From NCBI GenBank assembly GCA_027257055.1, contig JAPVLO010000054.1, positions 2,914,001 to 2,978,000 on the forward strand: DNA of 64,000 bases. The letters run 5' to 3'. The stretch is from Cephalopachus bancanus. Its lineage: Eukaryota; Chordata; Mammalia; Primates; Tarsiidae. The notes under the pieces were generated by a model. It was given only the letters and a program-made list of their open reading frames with translations, had not been told where the DNA came from and did not search any database. Both the position numbers and the translations under genes were made by a program. This document shows positions 50,593-63,892 of this stretch, in pieces. Each line of letters starts with the position of its first letter. Within the stretch, counting starts at the first letter, position 1.

Positions 50593-50869
50593 TTGGAGTC
50601 TCACTCCGTCCCCCTGGCTGGAGGGCAGTGGGTATGCTCACGGCCACCCCAGCGTTGACCTGGGCTCTGGTGATCCTTCCACCTCAGCCTTCCAAGTAGT
50701 CAGAACTACAGGTGCGCGCTACCAAGTCCGGCTAATTTTTTGATTTATTGTAGAGATGAGGTCTCACCATGTTGCCCAGGCTGATCTCGAGCCTACAGGC
50801 TCAGGCAATCCTCTCACCTTGACCTCCCAAAGTGCCAGGATTACAGGCTTGAGCCACCGCGCCCGGCCT
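50593..50869 (-). repeat. Alu dimer, reverse, older type
   Basis: TTGGAGTCTCACTCCGTCCC start and TTGAGCCACCGCGCCCGGCC end. The left end carries CTTGAGCCACCGCGCC rather than the CTGAGCCACTGAGCC shared by most copies here, and it has GTTGCCCAGGCTGATCTCGA, so it looks closer to ancestral AluJ. Confidence 0.93.
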
Positions 50870-52436
50870 GTTCTTTTCTTTGAAAGGGCAGAGGCTTAAT
50901 CATGCTGCTATATACAGTAAACAAATCTTGTCCCAGGGATTCCGCAAGATGGCTGACCAGAAAAATAAATTATCAGCTCTCTCTCTTAGCGAGAACCCAA
51001 TTCATCTTAAATCTAACCTTTGGCTTATTTTGTTTCACATTACTAATTTTATCATATATCTTTTTACCTGTCAGATGTCTCTGGCATAAATGTCACAACT
51101 CTGTCCCTTGTATGACATAATCTGAAGTTCTAAAAATTTCTCCACTATACAACAGAGAGAACTTAATGTTCCTTTGTCATCTGACAGTCCTAAATTCATT
51201 AAAATCTCTTAGAATGTGCTGGTTTCCCTTTAGCAAAATCTCATCTCCAATTATTTGTTCCTTCTGGGAAAAAAATTGATTAGCCCAAATCCCATGCAGA
51301 CAGTCAATAAATGCTGAAATACAATAATAATAATAACCGGGAAATTTTATGTTCTTCTTTATCCATGGAGGTTGCCATGGTTACTACTATAATTGTGTTT
51401 TGTTTCACTGGTCCTTCAATATTTTTACATATGATTCCTCAGGGTTTACTGCTCACCCTACCCCTCTCCTTTTACTTCCTTGAGGATCAGCAACTGTTAC
51501 TGATATAAAACACCTGTGCTATATACCTGTGACTGTTTCAATTTAAAATAGCATATATTATTTCTTATGAAATTTGAAGGCCAAATTATATTAACACATT
51601 TAAAGGTTAGAAATATAAGAACACTGATACAAATCCCAACATGCTATTTTCCAATTAGGTCAAATTGCAAAAGTATGTGAAAAAATAGAATTTATATAAC
51701 TAAGCTTCTGTGGTTTCTCATCAGATTAAAAATGTCTACTTTATCAGAAATACTTACATAAGATATATTTGAGTACCAAAAATGTAACTTTTACCCCCAA
51801 AACAATCTAAAGCAATTCCTGCTATGTGTGTCTTTGACCGCAAATAGGCATTCCCACAATAGATACACGGGAATTTTCTCCTGGTGGTAATGAATCTTAA
51901 AGCTGAGCAACTACCTCTCAGCCCACAAGATGGCCCAGTGGTGTCTTCCCCAAATAACCACTGCATTAGTAAGTCTGCCAGATTCAACAGCTCTCCATTC
52001 TGGCTTTCCATGAAGCTTCAGCTTGGCCACATATCTTAAAGTTGCATATCCATGTGACAAACAGCCTCACTGAGCAGACAGCAATCGCTATTGACTATTT
52101 TCTCATTCATTTCCTGCTTCTGTCCAGCCCAGAGACTTTGTTGACTGACTTAGATCACATCTTAGGTAATTCTGTTTCGTAACTTAACATTTATAAGATG
52201 ATGAGGCTTCCAGAAACTAGATATGACAACTGCAGTCAGGTCCATATGTTATAGGCAATCAGTGTCTACATGTTGCTAGTCCCATGTTGAGAAATCTTAG
52301 CTACAGGAAATGACGAATGTTCTTTCGTTCCTTTTCTTTTAGGATAAATTATATAAAATGGCCAATGTTTGACCATTTTAATCTACGAAATGATAGTGTT
52401 GTATGATTCAATTAAAGAGTTTAGGAATAAAAGGGA
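50870..52436. other. Unique intron
   Basis: Nothing recognised in 1.6 kb. The 85-codon minus-strand frame at 51754-52011 has no known product. Confidence 0.45.
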
Positions 52437-52665
52437 AAAGAATATTTCCTGGACTGGCACGGATTGGAAGTAGTGGGAAACTGCCAAGGAAGGGGGAAAG
52501 GCACACAACATCAACAAGGGTACCTGTTCTCAAACCTGGTAAAGTAGGAACCAAAAGGAGGCCCAAACTTTACCTGTACAATGACCATTTGTTTACCTAA
52601 TCCTAAATTGTACCCCATATCTTTTTTTTTAAATTAAATTTTAAAAAAATAGCACTAACAAATAA
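52437..52665 (+). mobile_element. L1 3' end, sense, diverged
   Basis: GGCACGGATTGGAAGTAGTG, ATCAACAAGGGTACCTGTTC and CCTAATCCTAAATTGTACCCC followed by an A/T-rich tail match the 10837-11345 copy in the same orientation. Confidence 0.8.
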
Positions 52666-54169
52666 AAAAAACTGGAGCAGCTATCAAGTTCTTGCTGAGG
52701 TACATTGCCTTATTCAAAAGTAGGTAAATAAATTATGAATGAATTAATTGTATGTGTGCCAGCTCCTTTATCTCATTCACAGTTGCTAGAAGGCCAGCAG
52801 AAGGAAAGCATGGAAATAGAAAAACCATACTATTTATCCATGAAACCTGTAAAGGGTAAGAAGACAGAAAGGCTAACCTAAATGCTTTCTTTTGGAGGAG
52901 GGAGGCTAATATAAAACATGTGTCTCCCATAGTGCTCTGCTATGTTCTTTATACAAAAATATGTGGGATTCCTTTGAAAGGAAGGTAGGAAAATCAATGG
53001 CAAATATTTTTCAAGTCTCATTCAATCAAGAGATACAGGAGAGTTATTATATTTGGGTCCATATGTCTAGTGCAGTTCTATTTTTCATGACCATGATGAG
53101 GATGCTGAAGACAAATATAATTTGATTACATATGAAGAGAGGTATCAATTTGAGATAATCACATACCAGAAATGGCATAGGGGAAAATGAGGAAACAATG
53201 AGATATGAAGTATGTCTATCCCATGAACTCATATTGAATAATGATATACAGAAGACTTAATCCTGTTATGTTTTGCAATTCTTCATTCTACCATCTCCCT
53301 GCAATTCTCTGGTTTACTTTATTATTTTTTGACCTAATGACAGAAGTGGGAGATTTTACACATAAATAACTGTTAACTAATTTTTCTCTTATACATTCTC
53401 CATAGTAAATATTGTGCATATTCTCTAACCAGCTTATTATATCCTATATATTTCATAATACTAGTTATTCAAATCCACTTAAAGTATTGCAAAAATACTA
53501 GATTCAGGTGAGAAACCTTTGTGACCCATTTTATGTTCCTAAAAGTAGTAAGGTGAGATACCATGGTAGAGTTTTTTCCAAATTCAGAATAAATGCCACT
53601 TGGGAATGTGTCCGTGTACTTGAACAGGCATTTTTTTTTTTTTTTTTGGATGATGTATTTTTTAAATTTCTATTATGTCAATTGACATTGGTTTTCTGTT
53701 CATGGTATAAACAAAAATAAAATTATGTAAAAAATTTAGAGTTCAAAGTGAAAATATGTTAAGAAATGTAATAAATAAATAAGAATACATTATTTAAGAA
53801 GGTAATGGTGAGTGACTGAGGTCTTGGAAACAATGCAGGGGTGATTTTCAATGAAAATATTGCAACCAAGTTTACTAGTTTCTTTCAAGTGGTATTTGAA
53901 AAATCTAAAAATAGAAGTATCTTTTTTAAAAAAAATTGCGAGTAGTATGTTTTTATGAAGTACTCTTCATTGGAAGCCTGAATTCTAAGAGTCAGATCCT
54001 GTCTCAAAGCTGTTCTCTGAGTTCTGAGAAGTTCTGACATTCAATAAAACTATGGTCAAAGTATTCCTAAGGACAGAGACCTGTGGGTCATGGCTAGAAG
54101 GACGTAAATGAGAAAGACCCTCTTTAGTTCAGAAAAAAGCATCGTCATCCCCACCTCCATGTGCCATCA

Positions 54170-54345
54170 CAGATTCTTGCAAGCCTGCATCTTGTCAAGC
54201 CCTTTTCAAGCATTATCTCATGTTTCCCTGTAACAATTCTATGAAGTAGATGTTTTATCCCCATTTTATGTAAAACAAGATTAAGTACTGTGTCCTGGTG
54301 GCATAGTTTGAAATTGGTTGAGGCAGGGTTCAAATGAAGATTTCT
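54170..54345 (-). repeat. MIR/L2-like, antisense
   Basis: AAGCATTATCTCATGTTTCC, CTATGAAGTAGATGTTTTAT, CCCCATTTTATGTAAAACAA and GGCAGGGTTCAAATGAAG follow the reverse MIR. Confidence 0.7.
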
Positions 54346-54860
54346 GTAACAAAAAAAGGGTAACATTACTTTGGATTTTTAGTAAACAGTGATTTTGAGA
54401 GAAATCTAATTATTTCTGATCAAGATCCACAAGTTTCTATTATATTTGGCATGTACTTCAAAACATGTCATTCTTTAGATGCCATATTCTACTTCAAAGC
54501 CAGTGACAAAATACTGCTATTACTAAAGAAAAAGGGGAGTGCTGTAAATGATTGTGAGTTTTTATCCTAATTTTCACCAGGATAAATGTTATTTCAAAGA
54601 ACTTAGCTAATTGAATTATTTTATTACAAAGCCTTTTTTTAAAAAAAGAATATTTTCATTCTTTAGCCATTAAATATACCTACATTCACAACATGGGAAG
54701 CTAACTCACAAGTGTAGAGCTTTCTAAAATTAATTTTTTAAAAAAGTTTAGCTTATGTTATACATAATGCAATAATTTTCTGGTCTCATTCTGCAGCAAT
54801 ACTTTAGAAAATAATTCTTAATAAATTCTGAAGACAAAGATGCATGGTGCATGTGTGCAG

Positions 54861-54862
<2 letters not shown>

Positions 54863-54905
<43 letters not shown>
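54863..54905. repeat. (AC)n microsatellite
   Basis: 43 bp of uninterrupted AC. Confidence 0.97.
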
Positions 54906-54907
<2 letters not shown>

Positions 54908-55503
54908 GTTCAAACATACCAGTTAGGCCATGGATAATCTAATTTCTCCCAAGCCCAAAAGACCTAACTAAAATGGTAAAATGAATATGTGGCCCAAAAT
55001 GAAACTGGGACTAATAAAGAGAGGAAGGTGATTCCTCTTGGGATGATTTTGGCCTGGTAGTTTGTGTTGAGAATTATACTTTGTGTATTCTTGGCTGGTG
55101 TCACTCACGCATCCTCTGACATTTTCTAAGGTCTTGTTTCAAATGTTCCAAGAGAAGTAGTTGTTAGATATACTGTAATCAATGATCTCTTTCTGCTAGC
55201 CTGAGTAGCTTTATAAAATAATTGTAAGTCTTGGTCAGTAGAGAGTCTTTTCATCTCAGGGGATATATATTAGCACTTAAGAAAAGAACAAGGTAATGTA
55301 ACCAAGACCAAATCAGCAATGAGGTGTATGTGATGGTGGCTTAACTAAAAGAAGTCTCCTCAACAGAAGCATTGGAAGCAGTAAGGATAACAATTGAGGC
55401 AACATAATGGCAAGCAGCACCAAAAAGTATCAGGGATTAAGCAAATGACCTCATTTAACTAAGCCTCCTTTTACTTATCATAAAATGGGTACAGGAGTCT
55501 TTA

Positions 55504-55770
55504 TTTATTTATTTATTTGAGTTGGAGTCTCACTCTGTCACCCAGACTGGAGTGCAGTGGCCGCTCCCGGCCACCGCAGCCTCAACCTGCTGGGCTCCTC
55601 CCACCTCAACCTTCCAAGTAGCTGGAACCACAGGCGCGGGCTACCACGCCTGGCTCATCTTGATTTATTGTAGAGATGAGGTCTTGCCAAGTTGCCCAGG
55701 CGGGTCTCGAACCCGCGGGCTCAGGCAATTCACTCACCTCAGCCTCCCAAAGGCGCAGGATTACAAGCTG
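55504..55770 (-). repeat. Alu, reverse, slightly 5' truncated
   Basis: (TTTA)n tail, GAGTTGGAGTCTCACTCTGT start, stopping at GGCGCAGGATTACAAGCTG. AGGAGTCTTT is duplicated at 55493 and 55771. It pairs with the forward Alu about 30 bp to its right. Confidence 0.94.
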
Positions 55771-55800
55771 AGGAGTCTTTCTTTAAAGGGATGTTGGAAG

Positions 55801-56071
55801 CCAGGCTCGGTGGCTCAGCCTGTAATCCAGCACTTTGGGAGGCCGAGGTGAGTGAACTGCATGAGCCCACGGGTTCGAGACCCGCCTGGGCAACTTGGTG
55901 AGACCTCATCTCTACAATAAATCAAAAATTAGCCGGGTGTGGTAGCGCTCACCCGTAGTTCCAGCTACTTGGAAGGCTGAGGTGGAAGGATCGCCGGAGC
56001 CCAAGGCTGCAGTGGCTGGGAGAGGCCACTGCATTCCAGTCTAGTGACAGAGTGAGACTCCAACTCAAAAA
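55801..56071 (+). repeat. Alu dimer, forward
   Basis: CCAGGCTCGGTGGCTCAGCC start, CGGGTTCGAGACCCGCCTGG in the left arm, GACTCCAACTCAAAAAAGCA end. The target duplication is unclear. Confidence 0.92.
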
Positions 56072-56204
56072 AGCAGGGGGGGGGGTGGATTTTGGAGGGA
56101 TTCGATTATATGAAATACATTATGGGACACAAAGTTCTTAGCACTGGGTGGGCACATACTGTGTATTCAATAAAATGATGCTATTATTGAGAAACAGTAT
56201 ACTG

Positions 56205-56450
56205 ACAAGAACATAGACTCTGAGGTTAGATTGCCTGAACTATTTATCATGCTGACTGTGTGACTTTGGGCAAGTCAGCTAACCTCTCTGGGCCTCATCT
56301 GTAAAACAAAATTAGTTATAATGTTATTTTATTAGATTGTAGTGACAATGCAGTTAATACATATGAAGTGCTCAAAATAATATCTACCTTTTAGGGAGCA
56401 CTCAAAGAATGTTAGCTCTTGTTCATCAGCATAATTCAGAATGCTTACTT
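56205..56450 (+). repeat. MIR, sense, nearly complete
   Basis: ACATAGACTCTGAGGTTAGA, TTGCCTGAACTATTTATCAT, CTGTGTGACTTTGGGCAAGT, CTAACCTCTCTGGGCCTCAT and CTGTAAAACAAAATTAG follow the MIR consensus in order, with the ATATGAAGTGCTC tail. Confidence 0.88.
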
Positions 56451-57239
56451 ACAACTTTATAATGTTTAAACAATTAGACGACTTTTGTATTTCAGGTTTT
56501 CTGCCCAGCAAAGTCTTTAGATATTTAAAAACCAAATAAAAATTATAGAAAAGAATTATGTCACATGAATGTAGGACCATAATATATTTTAAAAAGTCCA
56601 GAAAGAATGTTGTAAATGTCAAGAATAAAAATCATCCAGTTTGATGTATTTTATAGTAAATCTCTAAAATGTACACATTTTGATATTAATAAAAATGTTA
56701 ACAGACATTACAGGGGCATAAAGTTGATTTTTGTAATCACATAATTTATATATTTGGCATATTGTTACCATGAGCTACTAAACAGATTTAGAGAAAGATA
56801 CACATTCATTCCAACATTCTCCTAAAACGACTCCAATTCAGAGATTTTTGTTTTCATAGCTTGTTACACACCTCCTTGAAAGCATAACTTATGTCTTAGA
56901 TGACAAAATGTTAAGCCTGAAATATTAACTGTACTGTTTATTCCACAGTGCTGAAGAGTGAAAAAACAAAGACCACCTGGTCAAGATGACCAATCTAGCA
57001 ATGGTTATTTTTGCCTCTCTTCAGAACTCCTCCTTCTAGTACTCTCCTGTTCATTCCTTTTGGCCTACCCATCATTCTTATTTTTACTACTTTGTCCAAC
57101 ATTTGCAGTGTTCCTACTATTGGTTGGAGAAGGAAAACAAGCAATGAATATGAAGCTGAGGCAAGAGCTGTCAGGGACGGGGCATTTTGCTGTAGGGGCC
57201 AGGCTTCATGATAGGGACTGTACATACTTTAGCAGGAGT

Positions 57240-57365
57240 CTTCACAAAGCTCTGAAAAAATGAGCATTGTTATCCCCTTTTTCAGATAGGAAAACTGAGG
57301 CTCAGAAAGTCCAAGTAATCTGCTCATGGTCATACAGTTACTACATGTCACAGTGAAGAGTTACA
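57240..57365 (-). repeat. MIR, antisense
   Basis: TGTTATCCCCTTTTTCAGAT, AGGAAAACTGAGGCTCAGAA and GCTCATGGTCATACAGTTAC follow the reverse MIR. Confidence 0.8.
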
Positions 57366-58669
57366 AACAACTCTGTGTGACATTCATGTTTTATCACACA
57401 TCTCTACCACACTGTCTCTGCTCAAAGTACTTTTCTAGAAAGGTTTAAGTCATCTGGTTGTTAAACTAACAAAAGAAACAAAAATTCAGCAAAGTGAAAA
57501 AAATACATTGAAAGTTAACGCTGGGAACCTTTAGTTTGTAGAAAAATGAGCGTATTTTCTTTATTCCTATTTCCCAAATTTTCTAAAATGAGCATTCACT
57601 CTTTTAATGATGTCAGCAAGATAACTTTAGAATAATAAAACAAATGTTTAAAAAGAAGAAAGCATTTTTAGAAGGTGTTTCCAAATGAGGGCTTAAGTTA
57701 CTATTCTTCCTACTTGTGTTTGTGTATGTATGCAGAACAAAGATTTTAAAAATAAACAAGCAAAAGATCAAACAAATAACAGCAACAAAAAGCTCTTACA
57801 AACCCAGACAAGTGCATCATTTAGCATAAAATGGCAAATAATATTTATCATTTTGAATTAGGAACAATCTTAACACTTCTCTTTCGATTCAGCCAAATGT
57901 CTAGATTTGCTGTGATCTTAATCAGAATTAAGTTTCAGAAAGGTTCTCTTCCAAGTTTTTAATCTCTATAAAGCCTGGATTCCTGACCTGGCCTGGTTGA
58001 GTAAGCTGCCTACTTAGTAACAGTTCCACCAAATACAGAGGGTTGCATCCCCTTATTTCCTCTCTGTCTCAATCTTTCTCCTTCTTCCCTTCCCTTTCTT
58101 CTGCCTACACTTAACAAAGGATCCTGGGCAAATGAACAAGATGGTCTTACATGTGCACAACTGAATCAGCACAGGGGAACTGGGACACACTAGACATTCC
58201 TCTTCACTCCCTACTTCAGCCACTTCTCAGAAAAGTAACTAGATACATGTTTTTCTTCCAGCTACATAATTGCATTTCTTCAAAAATTAAATGTTTGCCT
58301 GCACCCTTAGGATCATTTTAGATAGCTCGTTTTCAGCACAATGTTGCTTAAAAGATTGACAGCTAGTTTGAAGTTTATGTGTTTTCTTGAGGTCGTACTG
58401 ACAATTTTCTAAATAATTTTCTGAAGAAGTCTCTCTCCTCTCTCTCCCTATTTAATCAGCTTGGTTCCTTATACAATAAATGGTTTATAGTAAATTTAAC
58501 CTGATAGAATCCATGTATAGGTCCATTTCATAGTGTGATGAAAGACAAAATAAATACTGTCAATTTAATTTCACATTATTCATAGCAACTAATATCAGAA
58601 AACACCACACTACTTTCTATGTGTTAAGCATGGGGCAAGAAGTTAATTGAAAATTAAAAGTAAATATTA

Positions 58670-58955
58670 AGCTGGGCTCAGTGGCTCAGCCTGTAATCCT
58701 GCGCCTTTGGGAGGCTGAGGTGAGTGGATTGCCTGAGCCCAAGGGTTCGAGACCCGCCTAGGCAACTTGGCGAGACCTCATCTCTACAATAAATCAAAAA
58801 TCAGCCGGGGGTGGCAGCGCGCGCCTGTAGTTCCAGCTACTCGGAAGGCTGAGGCAGAAGGATCGCCGGAGCCCAGCAGGTCGAGGCTGCGGTGGCTGGG
58901 AGCGGCCACTGCACTCCAGTCTGGGTGACAGAGTGAGACTCCAACTCAAAAAAAA
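58670..58955 (+). repeat. Alu dimer, forward
   Basis: GCTGGGCTCAGTGGCTCAGC start and GACTCCAACTCAAAAA end. AAAAGTAAATATTA is duplicated exactly at 58656-58669 and 58956-58969. Confidence 0.95.
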
Positions 58956-58969
58956 AAAAGTAAATATTA

Positions 58970-61293
58970 TACTTCATGTCATATTTTTATTTAACTTAGA
59001 CCATGCTGTTACTTTTCTCCCCAGAAGCAATGTGTTCTCCAGCCAGAATGTACTATATCTATATCCTTCATTTGGGAGCACAATTATCCCCAATCAGCTT
59101 CATTATACTGCCCAATGCCATAAATACAGTCATAAAATATTCAAGAGCAGCATATGTGTGAAGGGCTTTGTTCTGTTATGGCTGAAGATAAAATATAAGT
59201 AACTTTGCTCCCAGTCAAAAGCAAAAAGGGAAAGAAAAAAATCAAAGTTACAATCTGAAGATTCTTAAGAAACTGCTAATCGTTATTTAAAGTGGAAGGT
59301 ATCATCAGATAAAGATAGGAATAATGTGGAGTCTTAAAGAAAACCCTCTCCTCTGTCAGTCCTACCCCTTCTCTCCCATCATTATCCATGACTCCTACAC
59401 AGGGGCACACACCCACACAAATATCAACACTTTCCAAAAGCAGTGGGTAGAACATGAATTAACATTCAGTAGTATTTCCCTAGGTCTCAGGCCCTTATTT
59501 ACTCAAACATATATAGTTCCTTCCTCATCATTACTATTAAAGAAGTTAAACCCTTTCAAATTCAATTATTTGACAATTAAAATTAACTTGTTAAATCACC
59601 ACAGTGCACTTCTAAAAGCTGAAAATCACTAAGAAAATTTGTACACATGCTATTTACCAAGAGAGCTTAAGAAATAAATGTGTAACCATGAAAATACATA
59701 TTTGTAATAAAAAATTAAAATCATTAAAAAAATCTAAAGCTTGTTTGTATGATGCAAATTTTCATACTTGTTTTAATGTCTACAATGAGAATTAAATGAA
59801 ATAGCCCATCCGAGTACATCTAGTATATTTATTTCTTGATACATTTTATTTATAAGTATTAGTCGAATACCCCTCTAGTGTTGCATATACTGAAATGAAT
59901 TGCTGCCACAGAAATATGCTAAAAGGAGGGACCTCATTGAAAAAAAAAAGCCAGCATCATGCTTAATTTTTTTGCCAAGAAACTTAGTAATTAGCACAAT
60001 AGGTTCCTTTCAAAATGTCTTCTTTTTCCATCTAGAGAATTCTGGGTCCTCAGAACAATCAAATGGTTTTTCCTAAGTGGGTTTGGTTAGAAACAGGCTT
60101 CCAAGTAAAACCATCTATCTCCAGTGGGTCAAGACTCATCAGTTCTGCTCTGGCATCATCCTACCTAGAAATTATCTGTTAGAAAAATGATAGTATAGCA
60201 ATGAAGAGGACTGTAGGCTGTGAAGAAGAAGAGTTTGAAATCTTAGTGGATCTATGCAACTCCCCTGCACCTGGGGCATGGTTTATTTCCCCTAGGAAGA
60301 CAGGAGGAATGATCTGTAAGAAAGATGCTCTTGAATGAGCATGGAAAGGAACAGCTGTTGACAACAAATTGATTTCATTGGTTGAGTTCAACAGCAGCAG
60401 GCAGGGGGTCTGGAGTGTTGCATGCTGCAGTGCCTACCCACCAGGGTAGTTAACATCATTAAGATAATTCCAGAGCGCCTAACTGGAGAAGCAGAGACAT
60501 AGGATCACTGCAGAGAGAAGAGGGCAAAGGAGTGGAATTCTGATCGACAGGGCACTCCACGGGCCTTAAAAAGAGAAAGGAACAAACAGCAGGGTGGATT
60601 GCAAAACCCCATTTGCTACCCAGCCTTTATGACAGCTCTGTTGCCAAATGAGAAAACTATTTAGTCTTTCCAGGTCCCATTGTGCAGTTTTCTTTCTAGT
60701 ACACTGAGCTCACTATAGAACTTGCCATATCCCCCTATAGCTCATGCAGATGCTATGTGGGATGAAACCCGAGTGGTTTCCACATCCATTCTCCGAGTGT
60801 AAGAACACAGAAGAAGCCTCCACATCTTTCTGGATACGTTTTATGGGAGCAGGGTTGCCTGATGCCAAAACACAGGACCAGAGAAGCAGGATGAGACACA
60901 AGCACAGGAAACTGCTGTCTACAGAGCCAAATATTTAGATCCTAGCAAAAGGTTGCCAGAGGCTTCATTTCCTGAATATACATGCCAAATATACATGTCT
61001 AAGGATCAAATTCCCAATATGGTTTTAATCCAATTTTTTAGCCTACATGGTTTACATATTTCAAGTAGCCTGTGTGTATACAAGAAGAAACTAAATTCAT
61101 GGTGTGAAGATCCTTTTATAGTTGAATTACAGTGGTGGCTATCTCTATATTTACTTGAATAGTTGTATTTTTCTGGAGTTGTTTGAAAATGCAAATGTAA
61201 AGACTTATTTCAAACAGGAGTAACTCCTCTAAGAGTTAAAGGAAGAAAAGACCTCCTGTAATTCCGCTGTCACCTTCTCTAGGATCTAAAGTA
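58970..61293. other. Unique intron
   Basis: 2.3 kb with no recognised exon, RNA or repeat. Frames at 58933-59202 and 59324-59632 lack known products. Confidence 0.45.
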
Positions 61294-61389
61294 CAGATAG
61301 TCCCCAACTTATAATAGTTCAGCTTGATTTTTGCAGTTTTATGATGGTTTTTTCTGGATGTAACTCCATTATAAGTCAAGGGGCACCTG
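61294..61389. mobile_element. Short Tigger-family MITE with TA target duplication
   Basis: It starts CAGATAGTCCCCAACTTATA and ends TATAAGTCAAGGGGCACCTG, imperfect inverted termini about 96 bp apart flanked by TA on both sides. The interior includes TTTTTGCAGTTTTATGATGG. This is an internally deleted relative of Tc1/mariner-like Tigger elements. Confidence 0.8.
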
Positions 61390-61882
61390 TACAGTACATT
61401 CTCCAAAATTTGACACCACCATTTAGAGTGATGGTTGAATGACAAAAAAAACCCCACCAAAAACAAAAACAAAAAAAACGCATTGTTCAAATGCCCTCTA
61501 CTTAATGAAGGCAAATTTATAGACTATTATAATTTCCCAAAATATATAAAAGCCTTATTACCATATTTTTCACTCTTTGGGAAGGCTTCATAATCAAAAT
61601 CAGTGAGTACTTTATGAATTTTTTTCCTTAACCACTTCTCAAAAAGAAAAACAAGAAAAGTAAGAAAGTCCTGTATTTGCCACTTTCTACAGCATTAGGG
61701 AAAGCCTGTTGCTCACAGTTTATTTCCTCAAATACTGCCTAAGATACACAGATCTAGAGGTGAGAAGTAAAGAGACAGGAGAGATGTCTGCTCTACAGGC
61801 CCCAAAATGTGCATTTGACATAAATATGGCCTCTGTCCTCCATGATTGTGGCATGTGTTTGACATTGTATGGAGTAGGGCAC

Positions 61883-62060
61883 TACTTATAAAGCCTCTAC
61901 AATATGCCAGCTATGTTTAATTGGTATGATCTCATTAGCAGATGAAATTTACCCAGAGAAATTAAGTCACTTGTTCAAGCTCTCAGGACACATAGACATT
62001 GGCAACAAGAATTTCAATCCAAGCAAGTGTGTTTGATTCCAAAGCTAAATATCATACTAT
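61883..62060 (-). repeat. MIR, antisense
   Basis: TATGCCAGCTATGTTTAATT, TGATCTCATTAGCAGATGAA, AATTAAGTCACTTGTTCAAG and GAATTTCAATCCAAGCAAGT follow the reverse MIR. Confidence 0.75.
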
Positions 62061-62999
62061 TACCATATTGACTTTTTCATTCACAGGGCAACCTTTGTCT
62101 ATCATACTACACTTAGGTAATTGACATGTCCACTTTGGACCCAAATTAAGTTTGACAAATTGACTCAATTCAGCTAGACTTGTTTTCAGACACTGGCAGC
62201 AAAAACCACGTTGGCCTCCATAACACACTACATGTAGATGTATGTATCCCAGCTATTGTTTCATCATAACCTGTTATGAATCTACAAAATTCACGGATAT
62301 AAATATAGAAACCATGGCATAAAATACTCTCATTTGTTCAAATACTAGGTTAAAGGAAGATCTTTGCATTTGGGGGCTTAAGCGTGTGATCAATTTTCTT
62401 TAAACTCAATGATGCTAACTGCCTGAAATGCTTCTGGTGCAGATTTGAGAACTTGTGGACTACATCATATTCCCTTACAGAGCTGTTCCTAATGGTACCA
62501 ATCATCAGTTTAGCTTTCTTGGCTGCAACACCATTATGCAATAATTTTTTTTGAATATAGTAAACTATTTCTAGAAAACTGAAATTCAACAAAACGTTAA
62601 GCATCTGAGCAAAGACTGTTCATAGCTTTAAAAAGGAAGCAGAGTTACTAGGGGATAAAAAAAAACAAATAGCCTTGTAGGCAGTCACATTAACTTAAGA
62701 TGATGATTGCTCTGAAAATATTTAAATAATATTTAAAAGAGATTCATTTTTCCTTCTATAATTGTTATAAAATATGACAATATATGAGATAAAAGCATAT
62801 AGATGACAGAAATTGAGAGTTGGAAATAAATTCAATGGTTTGTGTAGATCAAGTAATTGAATAGTCTCCTACTTGTACCTCCTTTCCTATTTCTTTGCCC
62901 AGTGTTCTGTTTAAAGATCTTGGTGGGGAGCTTGCTTTTTTGGGAAAGAGTACGACAGCTGGTTTAATAAAAGGACTTATTTAAAAACAAACAAACAAA

Positions 63000-63200
63000 A
63001 AGACCTGAGTTCAAGTCTTAGCTCTATTACTTACTTAAATAGATCCTTGGGCAAGTTTCTGAGTTTCTTTGAGTATCATAATTAAATAAGGAGAATAATT
63101 TACCTACTTCATATGGTGGTTGTAAGGGAGTAAATGAAGTGTCAAACACAACGTCTCACACAGAGTACATACTCATAAATTGTTAACTGTTACTTTCTAG
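63000..63200 (+). repeat. MIR, sense
   Basis: GACCTGAGTTCAAGTCTTAG, CTCTATTACTTACTTAAATA, CTTGGGCAAGTTTCTGAGTT, GGTTGTAAGGGAGTAAATGA and CACAGAGTACATACTCATAA follow the MIR consensus to its tail. Confidence 0.88.
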
Positions 63201-63892
63201 GTTAGCCATATATACAAACATCTTTTATACCTCATAGAAGTATCTTAGTTTCCTAGCAAAGTATATTTTAGTTTCATTCAGAGTTCCCAACCACAGCTTT
63301 AGATCTGAGTATTTCAAAATAAGAGTATTAACATGCCATATGAAGCTCACATGCAGTATTTATCTTCGTCAGTTGTTTAACTTTGCAACTCATCTGGTGG
63401 CTTAATTACAAAGTTGGGCCCTGACATCCATCACTCTGAAGAGGAAAAGTCTGTCCAGAAGAGACTAGCAATGTCTTCTTTCTGCCTGAGTTATCAATCA
63501 GGAAGTTTGATTTTAACACAGGCAGATGTGTCCAATGCAGAGCTTTGGTTCCTTGTACTCTTGGTTTACTATATATTCATTTTTTAGGATGTACTCCTCC
63601 ATGGCAAAAAAAGTTATTTCCTTTGTATGTGGTATTATAGTAGCTTTACCTTTACATCACTTAGGAAAATCTACCACTTAGTAACATGGATAATCTTGTG
63701 AGATGTGAAGCAGATAATGGTAAGAGCTCCTTTTATAAGTCTCTTCTCCTTGGGGGTAAGTTAGGCATTCCTTAAATAGAGTTGCCCTTGCAATTTACCA
63801 TCAAGGAAGCAATATTCTCAGCCATCTCCCAAAGGAGAGTTTCTACCTCTAATAAGACTCTTAGTTTTTCTTCCAAAAGTTAAAATCACCTG

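Larger units (their letters stand above)
52666..55492. other. Mostly unique intron
   Basis: It contains a MIR (54170-54345) and an AC array (54863-54905). No gene recognised. Confidence 0.45.
56072..58655. other. Mostly unique intron with MIRs
   Basis: MIR copies at 56205-56450 and 57240-57365. The 101-codon frame at 56958-57263 partly covers a MIR and is not called. A GGGGGGGGG run lies at about 56075-56084. Confidence 0.45.
61390..63892. other. Mostly unique intron with MIRs
   Basis: MIRs at 61883-62060 and 63000-63200. Nothing else recognised. Confidence 0.45.

Noticed and set aside
56958..57263. 101-codon frame with a leucine-rich hydrophobic segment.
   Set aside because: The 3' part overlaps a MIR. 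No homology recognised and no gene context.
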